The notes beneath the pieces are model-generated. The model was not told the DNA's origin. It ran no database searches and was given only the letters and a program-made list of their open reading frames with translations. From NCBI RefSeq assembly GCF_021025955.1, contig NZ_JAJNCL010000002.1, positions 485,626-549,625 of the forward strand: a DNA stretch of 64,000 nucleotides, written 5' to 3'. Position numbers and translations under genes: made by a program. Position 1 is the stretch's first letter; each line of letters begins with the position of its first letter. Positions 56,899-64,000 of this stretch are shown here, piece by piece. This stretch comes from Rhodococcus qingshengii (GTDB lineage: Bacteria > Actinomycetota > Actinomycetes > Mycobacteriales > Mycobacteriaceae).

Positions 56899-58074
56899 GT
56901 GATCACTCATTCGGACCCGGACTACGCGCTGCGATGGCCCCATCAGATATTCAGAGCCGAAGCCGAAGCCCTGTTGCGTGACGACCCAAAGGAAAAAACA
57001 TCAGCAGCCGTGGAGTGGCGGGAGGGCGCCGAATGGCTCCTGGTCGAGGCGTTCGCTTCCGAAACTCCCAAAGTCGAATTCGGTAGAACCGAAGGAGTCA
57101 TCGCCGGCCGCGAGTTCCTGATTGCACTGAAAGATCGTTCGCACAAACTTCCAAAGGCGAATCCCCCCAAGCAGTACTACTTGAGTCGACTGCGTGCCAA
57201 ACCCGCAGCCTTCGGCGGCACGGACGAAGCGAAACGGCAGATGGAGAGGTCGGAGCGCGAGCGTAAGCAAAAGGACCTCCAGCGAGCCTGGCTGAGCATG
57301 GTCCAAGCCTTACAAGGATCCGGATACTTAGGGCAGGTGGCCGCTGGGTACTGCGAAGACACACATGACGGCCACTACCACCCAGATGCCGAGATCGAGA
57401 AGATCATCTCGGATTTAACCGGATTGAGTGTCTGGTATCCGGCACTGGCGCAATTCGACGGGATGGCGATCGATTCGGAATCCTGGTCAGAACCTATCTT
57501 TTACACCCTGGTTGAGGTATTCCATGACCTTGTAGCTCGACCGCGGCGGCGCTGGTACCACACGTGGAACGACTGCGGCTGGCACTACGAAAATTTCGCA
57601 CAGAACCCCGCGCAGATGCTGTACCGATGGCGGGTGAACAAGCTGTTTACGGAGGCAGGAAACCCCCTCCAGATTGCAAAAACCGGCGAAGACGTAGGGA
57701 GGTTGGTCGAGGGGACTGATCAAGAACGCCAGGAACTGATTGCGTCCGCGTTGAGAACGAACGACACGGAGCGACGTAACACCGTCGAACACGCTGTCGC
57801 CCTGTTTCGTGGACGAGACGCCGGACGCGAGGAGAAGAGAAGCGCCTGCATAGCCCTCGCGGCACTACTCGAAGAACGCCGAGACTTGATGAAGCAAGAG
57901 TTGCTCTCGAAGGACGAAGGCGCACTGTTCACCCTCGCGAATCAGTTCGATATCCGTCACCGCCGAGCCGACCAGAAGGGCGACTACGATGATGCTTACC
58001 TTGAATGGGTCTACTGGTGGTACTTGGCCACAGTCGACCTCGTGGAAAAACTGTTGGCACGACAGGCGCTCTGA
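56899..58074 (+). CDS. Hypothetical helical protein
   Basis: The 391-residue protein (GTG at 56899; open frame from 56812) has an N-terminal part with YYLSRLRAKPAAFGG, and a C-terminal helical domain with conserved-looking FRGRDAGREEKRSACIALAALLEERR and DIRHRRADQKGDYDDAYLEWVYWWYLATVDLVEKLL, resembling HEPN-like or ATPase-associated helical domains. Similar C-termini are seen in conserved unknown actinobacterial proteins. Its divergent neighbour is the nuclease-like gene, so a joint defence role is possible but unproven. Confidence 0.65.
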   Translation: MITHSDPDYALRWPHQIFRAEAEALLRDDPKEKTSAAVEWREGAEWLLVEAFASETPKVEFGRTEGVIAGREFLIALKDRSHKLPKANPPKQYYLSRLRAKPAAFGGTDEAKRQMERSERERKQKDLQRAWLSMVQALQGSGYLGQVAAGYCEDTHDGHYHPDAEIEKIISDLTGLSVWYPALAQFDGMAIDSESWSEPIFYTLVEVFHDLVARPRRRWYHTWNDCGWHYENFAQNPAQMLYRWRVNKLFTEAGNPLQIAKTGEDVGRLVEGTDQERQELIASALRTNDTERRNTVEHAVALFRGRDAGREEKRSACIALAALLEERRDLMKQELLSKDEGALFTLANQFDIRHRRADQKGDYDDAYLEWVYWWYLATVDLVEKLLARQAL

Positions 58075-58346
58075 TACTCGCTCGACCAGCCAGTGCCGAT
58101 GAGCCAGAAAGACCAGAACCCCTAGACAGCTCCTGAGCCTCCAACATTGCCTACTTCATACTTCAAACCTCCGCATTTTCTCGTCTCGCGGATTGTCTGC
58201 TCGTACGTGCTAAACACGCGGACACATTCAGCCCAGCTTTCGCGCCGATACCCGCATCAGTATTTTCACTCTGCCCAACACCGAAGTGTGACTGGGAATC
58301 TCCTCACGATCGATCAGCATCGCAGTCAGGGACCGGTACCTCGCTG

Positions 58347-59153
58347 TCAGAATCGTTCGTCGTCAGGCGTTCTCGACTGCCGTTGTTTTGCATTTGCCGG
58401 CAAATTGATCCCCACTTCGTAAGCCCGACAGAACTCGTCGCTCAACACCGTGGTGGAGGACCCACTAATCACTCCTCTGATAACAAGTGCCTCAGCGTGT
58501 CCAGTCGTAGCGTTCCCGGTTCGGATGACGATCATGCCGCGCTCATGAAGGTAGAGGAGTTTTCCATAGCCCACCTCCGTTGCATCCCTCGGCGGCCAGC
58601 ACTGCAGCCCCGCCCCGATCATTTCCGCCGCGTCAGGATCATCCAGGTGGGGCACAAACAGCAGCTTCTCCCGAGGTCCACCCTCACTCGGCTCAGAACC
58701 GCGATCTGTCGACTCATCGGAATCAACCACCGATTTTGAATCATCATCGCCAACCGACCCACTCTTGTCTGCATCCAGGCTAGGTGGGTCGTCAGGAAGT
58801 CGTACTCCGAGCTCGGGTGCATACGAAAGCTGATCCCAGCCGATCGTGACGACCGGCCCTTCTTGCGTGGATTCGTTGCCACGCAACACCATGCAGAGAA
58901 TCATTTTGGAAGACTTAACGCCGATCGGCACGACAATCAAGCCTCGCGCTTGGACGTACAAGATCTTGCCGACGGACTGGAGGACTCCCTTCCGTGGCTC
59001 TGATAGCGAAAGCAATCCGTCAGCCTCGACTAACCGGATCAGTTCAGGATCGTCGATATACGGCAGCAATATCGGTGGCGTGCAGCTCACGCTTGTCCTC
59101 GCCGCACCGGGAGGAGCCGGTCGAGTCGGATTGTTGGGCACTGAAAACCTCAA
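58347..59153 (-). CDS. Hypothetical protein with internal duplication
   Basis: The 268-residue product (TTG at 59153 or a GTG a few codons later) consists of two similar ~105-residue halves. Each half has PY/PHxDDPxx at its start, then GKxLYxxxRGxIVxxxG and (M)xLRGxxS, and ends in YExGIxLP-like words. The halves are joined by an acidic Ser-rich linker (about 130-165). No fold or function was recognised. It precedes the 59224 gene upstream on the same strand. Confidence 0.65.
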   Translation of the reverse strand: MRFSVPNNPTRPAPPGAARTSVSCTPPILLPYIDDPELIRLVEADGLLSLSEPRKGVLQSVGKILYVQARGLIVVPIGVKSSKMILCMVLRGNESTQEGPVVTIGWDQLSYAPELGVRLPDDPPSLDADKSGSVGDDDSKSVVDSDESTDRGSEPSEGGPREKLLFVPHLDDPDAAEMIGAGLQCWPPRDATEVGYGKLLYLHERGMIVIRTGNATTGHAEALVIRGVISGSSTTVLSDEFCRAYEVGINLPANAKQRQSRTPDDERF

Positions 59154-59223
59154 GAACTTATTCCCCTGTCTTTCAACAACGTCCCGAATACCCGGTCGAA
59201 CCTCAATGGCTCAGTATCAAGGG

Positions 59224-59685
59224 CTAGTCGCCTCGATCCCGCTGCCGCTTCTGTCTGGTGACACGCTTCAACGCCAAGTAGCCCACCCCTACACCGACGG
59301 CGAGGAAGGTGATCACCACGAACCAATTCCTGTCCTGGTATCCGACCACAGTGCCTGTGCCCCAAAACAACAGCAGGACGGCGGCGATCTTCAACTTCTC
59401 GTTCGGCAGCAGGCCCCCACCCTGTGCCTGTCTCGCCGCCTTCGTGGCCGCAGACTTGGCCTGCTTATTCTGTTTCTGCCGCTGCGACCACTCGATGCTC
59501 TCTTGTCGTCGCACTTCCGATTTCGCAGCGGATGCAGTCCGTCGTTGCGCACGGGCAGCCTGTTGATGCATATCCAGCATCTGTTTGTCCGCCTCGGCGG
59601 ACTCCTGCGCTGCACGACGGGTCGCAACAGAGTTGCAGTAAATACAGGACGGGTCGTCGAACACTGTGTGGACTCGGCAAGTCAT
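59224..59685 (-). CDS. Membrane protein with CxxC N-terminus
   Basis: The 153-residue protein starts MTCRVHTVFDDPSCIYC, with a CxxC pair (Cys14-Cys17) that may bind zinc. A long basic/Gln-rich helix (about 20-90, coiled-coil like) follows, then two transmembrane helices (IAAVLLLFWGTGTVVGY and FVVITFLAVGVGVGYLAL), then a basic tail. Not identified. The next gene on the same strand begins at 59153, 70 bp downstream. Confidence 0.65.
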   Translation of the reverse strand: MTCRVHTVFDDPSCIYCNSVATRRAAQESAEADKQMLDMHQQAARAQRRTASAAKSEVRRQESIEWSQRQKQNKQAKSAATKAARQAQGGGLLPNEKLKIAAVLLLFWGTGTVVGYQDRNWFVVITFLAVGVGVGYLALKRVTRQKRQRDRGD

Positions 59686-60684
59686 CGGCTAACCGTAGAG
59701 CAATAGACGGATTGATCTCAACAATAGAGCTGCCGCAGTCATCGACGGTTACCAGTCATACTTATTTCTAGTACTTTTGGTGGATAAGGCGAGGTGTGCA
59801 CCTTCGGGCACCTACTTAATATGAGACGTCATGTCGGTTCCTTTATCCGAAACCTAGCTGCACAGCAACTCCACAGATCCTTCCATATGCGGTCATGTGA
59901 ACGACGCACGTTGGTCCGCCCAGTAAACCCTCGCTCGGAAGAGCGCCTCACGCTCGGGCAGTCAATCATTCAGCTTGGGCCGACGGAGGCGCCACCGCTC
60001 CAATTCGATCTGGCGAGCCGCGATTGACGCGAGTGGTCCGTGAGCGTTCAGATTGAAGCGGGTTAATTCAAATCGCTATCGAAGAGCGAAGAGCGCTACG
60101 CGCTTCAATTTCGATCAGCGTCGCAGCTAGGGGGCCGCAACGCGCCCTCCAAGTCGATAGTCGCCAGACGTTCTCGACCATCATCATTTTCCACTGTCCG
60201 CCAGGTAGACCCCAGGGTCGGAGGCCAGCCGGAATTCTGCCTCGGACACCCCAACTGAACCTTACGCTCATCTTTCTTCAGATCCTCGATTCCGAATACG
60301 CCCTCCACTCAACCCGCACAGGATATTGCGCACGCAGAAACAAAGCATCGAGGTTTACAGCCTCCTACAAAACAACCGATAAACGATCAGAGAATGAATG
60401 CTAACGCATCTCGTAGAACTTGAAAAGCCTCGCAACAACTGCGCTTAAGTTAAAATCCTCTTACAATCTGGGAATAGATTGCCGCGCAGATGACAACAGG
60501 CGTTGCCTGCGATATCGGATTGAAGGCCGCTCAGAATGTGCAGTACCGCGCATATATGGCGTCGACCACGTCTGAGTGGCTGCGTTACCTCAAGCATGCC
60601 CAAACCTGTATGGTCGAGCCATGTGCGTTCCACCCGATATAACACGAGCGGCAATGGGTCGACCCGCGATCAGACTGACGAACC
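59686..60684. other. 1-kb region without a supported gene
   Basis: Short frames are present on both strands (for example 59794-60027) but lack ribosome-binding sites. The right part (60300-60480) is AT-rich and presumably holds the promoter of the 60685 gene. No repeats were recognised. Confidence 0.4.
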
Positions 60685-61674
60685 GTGTCTCGTAAGATCG
60701 CCAGCCAATGGATTCTCGTCGACACTTTGTCCGACCAACCCAAAGTGTGCGCGGTTGGAGATACCGTCAAGAATCGGACCCCGCTGCAGTCCATCTTACG
60801 TGTCGGCGCTGATGCGGTCCGGGCCACTGAAGCCATTACCGCCGCCGTAGAAACTGGTGAGCCGGTTCTTCTTCCGCACAACTCGCGTCACGTATTCTGC
60901 GAACCGATTCAGTTTGCCGATGGACAAACGCATGGCGTTTGGCTCCGTATCGCCCATCTAACCGATCCCGCTCCCGAACGAAATCGCGCATGGGCTTTCC
61001 GCTGGTATATCGACAAGAACAAGGCAAGCGTTTCCAAGCCACTTCAAGAAGCTTCGAACGAAACCGAATGGACGATTGCCGAAGCATTGGAGATAATTGA
61101 TCTAGGAGAGGAGTCTACAATCGCACTCGCCACACTTTTAGCCTCCAAACACGGCTCTATACATCATTCAACTGTTCTACAGACACGACCAAGCGGAGTA
61201 GCTCACGCGGTCGATTTCATTTGTATGATACGCAACGAAGACGGAGAACGGATTCTTCGGGGCATATCCCATGACCTTGGTCCTGCAGTCCCGCCCAGAT
61301 GGGAACCTCGCCCGCGCCCACTTGCCGCCGTCGTTGCGGACGGCCTTATCAATACTGGTGAATACAGAGCAGTATTCTGCCTAAAAACATTGAAGCTCAT
61401 ATGTTGGTATGGCGCCAGCCCACCATCAATAGCATGGCGAAGAAATGAGTCAGGAGCGAACCGGAAAATTCTTCATCCAGATGACTACAAACTCGCCAAT
61501 GAATTGATCCAAATTCTATCTGCCGGCAGTAATTCCGGAGAAGGATCCTCGGTGAGAAACAAAATTCGACTCTTGACCGTCGACGGCGATTATCGCCCGT
61601 TCAACATCCGTGCGACTCGAGTTTCGATGGAAGGCGTATCAGCAGGCCTGGCAATCATTTCTCCTACTGACTGA
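60685..61674 (+). CDS. PAS-like domain protein
   Basis: The 329-residue cytosolic protein (GTG at 60685) has a C-terminal PAS-like block: LIQILSAGS..., ILHPDDYKLANEL and RNKIRLLTVDGDYRPFNIRATRVS (about 260-325), and an N-terminal part with a beta-rich module (QPKVCAVGDTVKNRTPL, VRATEAITAAVETGEP, NRAWAFRWYIDKN) that may also be PAS/GAF-like. There is no kinase, HTH or other output domain. It is probably a sensory or protein-binding element. Convergent with the ABC exporter. Confidence 0.6.
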   Translation: MSRKIASQWILVDTLSDQPKVCAVGDTVKNRTPLQSILRVGADAVRATEAITAAVETGEPVLLPHNSRHVFCEPIQFADGQTHGVWLRIAHLTDPAPERNRAWAFRWYIDKNKASVSKPLQEASNETEWTIAEALEIIDLGEESTIALATLLASKHGSIHHSTVLQTRPSGVAHAVDFICMIRNEDGERILRGISHDLGPAVPPRWEPRPRPLAAVVADGLINTGEYRAVFCLKTLKLICWYGASPPSIAWRRNESGANRKILHPDDYKLANELIQILSAGSNSGEGSSVRNKIRLLTVDGDYRPFNIRATRVSMEGVSAGLAIISPTD

Positions 61675-61728
61675 CCAAAATAGATTAGACAAAGAACTAT
61701 TGCCACCTAAAAGTCGAGAATGACTAAC

Positions 61729-63453
61729 TCATACTGGAAGTTGCGCACTTAACTTCTGCGCAGTCGCGAGGTCTCGGTAGTATTGATTGGAGTTGAGGAG
61801 GTCGTTATGAGTTCCACAACCAGCAACAACGCCTTCGCGAAGGACTACGATAAGGTCAGCATCGAGTACCGTAGCCAAACGATGCGAGACCACTATTCGG
61901 GTGGCGTGTGAAAAATGTCCTCGCATTGCCGACATAAGTTCTCCTTCGGTCAGTGCATCCAGATTGGCTGTCGGTTCGTCCATCAGCACTAATCCAGGCT
62001 TTCGCAGAATGGCGCGCCCCCAAGCGAGTCGCTGCCGTTGCCCGCCAGACAATCGAATCCCGCCATCCCCTAGCGTTGCCCGAACACCAAGATCATGGCG
62101 TCTGACCATCGAGTCCAAACGTATATCGGTCAGCACTGAGGCAATCTCCGTGTCGTCGACGCGGCGCCCCAAAGTTAGATTCTCACCAATACTGCCCGCG
62201 AGAACTGGACTGTCTTGTTCAATGTAGGCAACCCGCTCACGTAATTCTGAAATATTCCTATCGGACAGATTCACACCATCAATCTTCACAACCCCACTGT
62301 CGTGCGAGTAAAAGCCCTCCATAATACTCAGTAGGGTCGACTTCCCTGACCCCGTTTCTCCAACGATTCCCACGAAAGATCCTGCGGGCGCCGAAAATGT
62401 TACCCCTCGTAGGACTGGCGCCCCCTCAGAGTAGGCAAAGCAGACATTCTCGAATTCAACTGATAGGGCGAGACTTTGATTCGGCTGAGAGCAAGGGTCA
62501 TAGCCTGGTGCTGGAAGTTGAGCCTCTGTTTCAAATTCGAAAACCTCCTCAATCCTCCGCCACGCTGCTCTTGCCATTTGCCACTCGGTGTATCCCTGAA
62601 CGAGAGTCGACAAGGGACCACTGAGCAGGAACAGGTAAAGCAGAAACCCAATCAGCGCACCTAGGGTCATCGCACCATCAGTAACACGCACCGCCCCAGT
62701 GAGAAGCACCGCAACGAACACCACCTGCGAGGAAAAGGCCATGGTCGGTTGCGCTGCTGCGGATAGTTTTCCAATTTTCAGACCAGAATTTCGGACAGCT
62801 ACGGTACAAGACTTGATTTTACGAAGCTGGTCCACTTCCGCTCCCGAAGAACGAATTAGCCGCATGGTAGACAGCGTTTGACTGGATATGGACGCCAGTT
62901 CACCGGTTGCCGTCTGGCTGGCCAGAGCGGCCTTGTTCATTGCCCTCCCTAACTGACTGACGACGACCAACGAAAAACCGAAAACAGTGACAGTAATTAA
63001 AAACATCACACTGTCAGAGCGAAGCATCATGACGGAAGCAAAGATGACAATTAGTATGGCACTCAATGTCTGAGCTAATGTGGTCCGAACGAAGGCGCGC
63101 AGGAGGCCAGAATCAGTGGTGATGCGAGACACAAGGTCACCAACTGGTCTTCTATCTAATTCATCCAATCTAGTACTCAACAAATGGCGCGACAGTTGAT
63201 TTCGAACGGAATATACCCACCGTTCTCCAATCTTAGTCAGAAGAATTATCTGATAACCCGTCACAACCGCTTGAACGATTGCAGCTAGAACCATCAGAGC
63301 TACTAGTCTATTAATCGGCCGACCAGTCCCTAGGCTGTCAACTACCTGTTGAAGAAGCAGCGGCTGCCAAGCAGTCAGAAGTGCTCCAAAAATCGAGAGC
63401 AGAACCGCAATCGCTGCAGCTATTCGATGTCCACGCAATACTGATCGGACCAC
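61729..63453 (-). CDS. ABC exporter (MsbA/LmrA-like half transporter)
   Basis: The 574-residue protein has six membrane helices (about 1-305) and one ATPase domain with Walker A GETGSGKST, signature LSGGQRQRLAWGRAIL, Walker B VLMDEPTANLDAL and H-loop SHRLA. It would act as a homodimer that exports lipids, drugs or peptides. It resembles the lasso exporter in build but has no precursor gene beside it. Upstream on the same strand are a PLDc_N protein and an alpha/beta hydrolase. Confidence 0.9.
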   Translation of the reverse strand: MVRSVLRGHRIAAAIAVLLSIFGALLTAWQPLLLQQVVDSLGTGRPINRLVALMVLAAIVQAVVTGYQIILLTKIGERWVYSVRNQLSRHLLSTRLDELDRRPVGDLVSRITTDSGLLRAFVRTTLAQTLSAILIVIFASVMMLRSDSVMFLITVTVFGFSLVVVSQLGRAMNKAALASQTATGELASISSQTLSTMRLIRSSGAEVDQLRKIKSCTVAVRNSGLKIGKLSAAAQPTMAFSSQVVFVAVLLTGAVRVTDGAMTLGALIGFLLYLFLLSGPLSTLVQGYTEWQMARAAWRRIEEVFEFETEAQLPAPGYDPCSQPNQSLALSVEFENVCFAYSEGAPVLRGVTFSAPAGSFVGIVGETGSGKSTLLSIMEGFYSHDSGVVKIDGVNLSDRNISELRERVAYIEQDSPVLAGSIGENLTLGRRVDDTEIASVLTDIRLDSMVRRHDLGVRATLGDGGIRLSGGQRQRLAWGRAILRKPGLVLMDEPTANLDALTEGELMSAMRGHFSHATRIVVSHRLATVLDADLIVVLREGVVAGCGTHNDLLNSNQYYRDLATAQKLSAQLPV

Positions 63454-63482
63454 TATTAGCCCTCATATCTAATCGATTCTGA

Positions 63483-63507
63483 TAGCTGACTTGCAACAAG
63501 TCAGCTA
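63483..63507. repeat. Perfect 11-bp hairpin between PLDc_N and ABC genes
   Basis: TAGCTGACTTG-CAA-CAAGTCAGCTA with no T-run after it on either strand. It might attenuate transcription from the PLDc_N gene into the exporter. Confidence 0.65.
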
Positions 63508-63529
63508 TGGCCGTAAGCAAAAATTCACA

Positions 63530-63739
63530 TCAAGTCGCAGAAGGGCTGGAACGTCTGCCGACAAACAGCCATATCACAGGACCGATGACGGGCAGTGCCA
63601 AGATAGCGATCATCCACCCCACCTTCCCGCCGCCGCTGAGCCTGCCAGAACCCAGACAGGTTACTATCGCTGTCAGGAATACGGCTGTGTAAACGATCAG
63701 GACTGCTGCAACCGCCCAAGCGGCAATGCCATTTTGCAT
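63530..63739 (-). CDS. PLDc_N-type small membrane protein
   Basis: The 69-residue protein starts at ATG 63739 (AGGAGAGAA in front), begins MQNGIAAWAVAAVLIVYTAVFLTAIV and has a second helix in GKVGWMIAILALPVIGPVIWLFVGRR, the hallmark of the phospholipase D N-terminal (PLDc_N) family. It has no enzymatic residues. Such proteins occur next to exporters or bacteriocin genes and may act in immunity. A longer frame to 63784 overlaps the hydrolase end. Confidence 0.75.
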   Translation of the reverse strand: MQNGIAAWAVAAVLIVYTAVFLTAIVTCLGSGRLSGGGKVGWMIAILALPVIGPVIWLFVGRRSSPSAT

Positions 63740-63746
63740 TTCTCTC

Positions 63747-64000
63747 CTATCTAGCAATACTTGGTTGTGAAACAAATTCCACAATCTGTTTCAGCGCATC
63801 AGGTTGGCCATACGGAAGCAGATGCCCCCCTATTCGATTGTCGACTTTCACACTATGCCCGGCCAAACCTAGCATTCGCGATACCTCATACCCGCATTCA
63901 GGTGCTACGGTTCGATCATCGATTCCGATAAGTATCAGAATTAGTGGACTTCCATTTGAGGAGGGGCGAAGTTCCGTAAGCGCACGCTCGTCTCGCATGA
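63747..64000 (-). CDS. Alpha/beta hydrolase, C-terminal part (gene runs off the right edge)
   Basis: The last 84 codons contain the end of an alpha/beta-hydrolase fold: SPLILILIGIDDRTVAPECG (strand and the Asp of the triad), HSVKVDNRIGGHLLPYG (histidine region, changed from the usual GGHxxxW) and a last helix KQIVEFVSQP. The N-terminal part with the nucleophile lies beyond the window. The methionine at 63998 is probably internal. Confidence 0.6.
   Translation of the reverse strand, partial: MRDERALTELRPSSNGSPLILILIGIDDRTVAPECGYEVSRMLGLAGHSVKVDNRIGGHLLPYGQPDALKQIVEFVSQPSIAR

Noticed and set aside
61729-63453. Second lasso exporter
   Set aside because: No precursor, RRE, protease or cyclase gene lies beside it; homology alone to ABC exporters is not enough.

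Overview
Organism. The left 11.6 kb has the gene order ilvE-gcvT / pepA / sucB (E2) / SDR39U1 epimerase / lipB / lipA / DUF4191 / RDD / glnA. Mycobacteria and their relatives share this order around their lipB-lipA-glnA1 locus. The high-GC codon use, GTG/TTG starts, LppP/LprE-like and other lipoproteins, and a lasso-peptide locus in the style of soil actinomycetes fit a Rhodococcus/Nocardia-type actinobacterium, most likely Rhodococcus (inference from synteny, not from a database match).

Layout. (1) 1-11.6 kb: conserved chromosome (branched-chain amino acid, glycine cleavage, lipoate, 2-oxoacid dehydrogenase and glutamine synthetase genes), with two copies of a 48-bp palindromic repeat and a GlnR-type box in front of glnA. 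(2) From 11.67 kb on, a long accessory region starts with a tyrosine integrase lying tail-to-tail with glnA. It carries a ParA/small-partner partition pair with matching repeats on both sides (15-16 kb), msrA, lipoproteins, two DUF6301 genes, a serine resolvase and a decayed recombinase (17-24.5 kb). (3) 24.6-34.2 kb: conjugation-like module with two paralogous unknown proteins around a six-helix membrane protein, a VirB8-like anchored protein, a large multi-domain peptidoglycan hydrolase and a sigma-70-like factor; a VirB6/TrbL-like polytopic protein lies further on (51.8-55.2 kb). No VirB4, VirD4, relaxase or Rep gene was recognised, so the element is either defective or runs on past the right edge. 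(4) 36.9-42.5 kb: a complete lasso-peptide cluster on the minus strand (B1 RRE, B2 protease, cytochrome P450, ABC exporter, precursor, cyclase), followed by a divergent stand-alone ccsB. (5) 44.5-60 kb: unknown genes, a cold-shock-domain protein, an OLD-family nuclease, a PD-(D/E)XK-like protein and a 2.1-kb non-coding tract full of degenerate repeats and inverted repeats (49.6-51.8 kb) that looks like an origin or transfer locus. (6) 60.7-64 kb: a PAS-like protein, a second ABC exporter, a PLDc_N membrane protein and the end of an alpha/beta-hydrolase gene.

How it works together. The most exciting system is the lasso cluster. The precursor (38668-38784) has an exact YxxPxIx3Gx5T leader and a predicted 16-residue core, DNRPYWGVDWHITGRA, with Asp9 placed for a nine-residue macrolactam ring. 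An unusual P450 that lacks the ExxR pair and the I-helix threonine is translationally coupled to the exporter. That suggests oxidative tailoring of the Trp/Tyr/His-rich peptide. The cluster sits inside what appears to be an integrated, self-partitioning conjugative element that also brings its own sigma factor.
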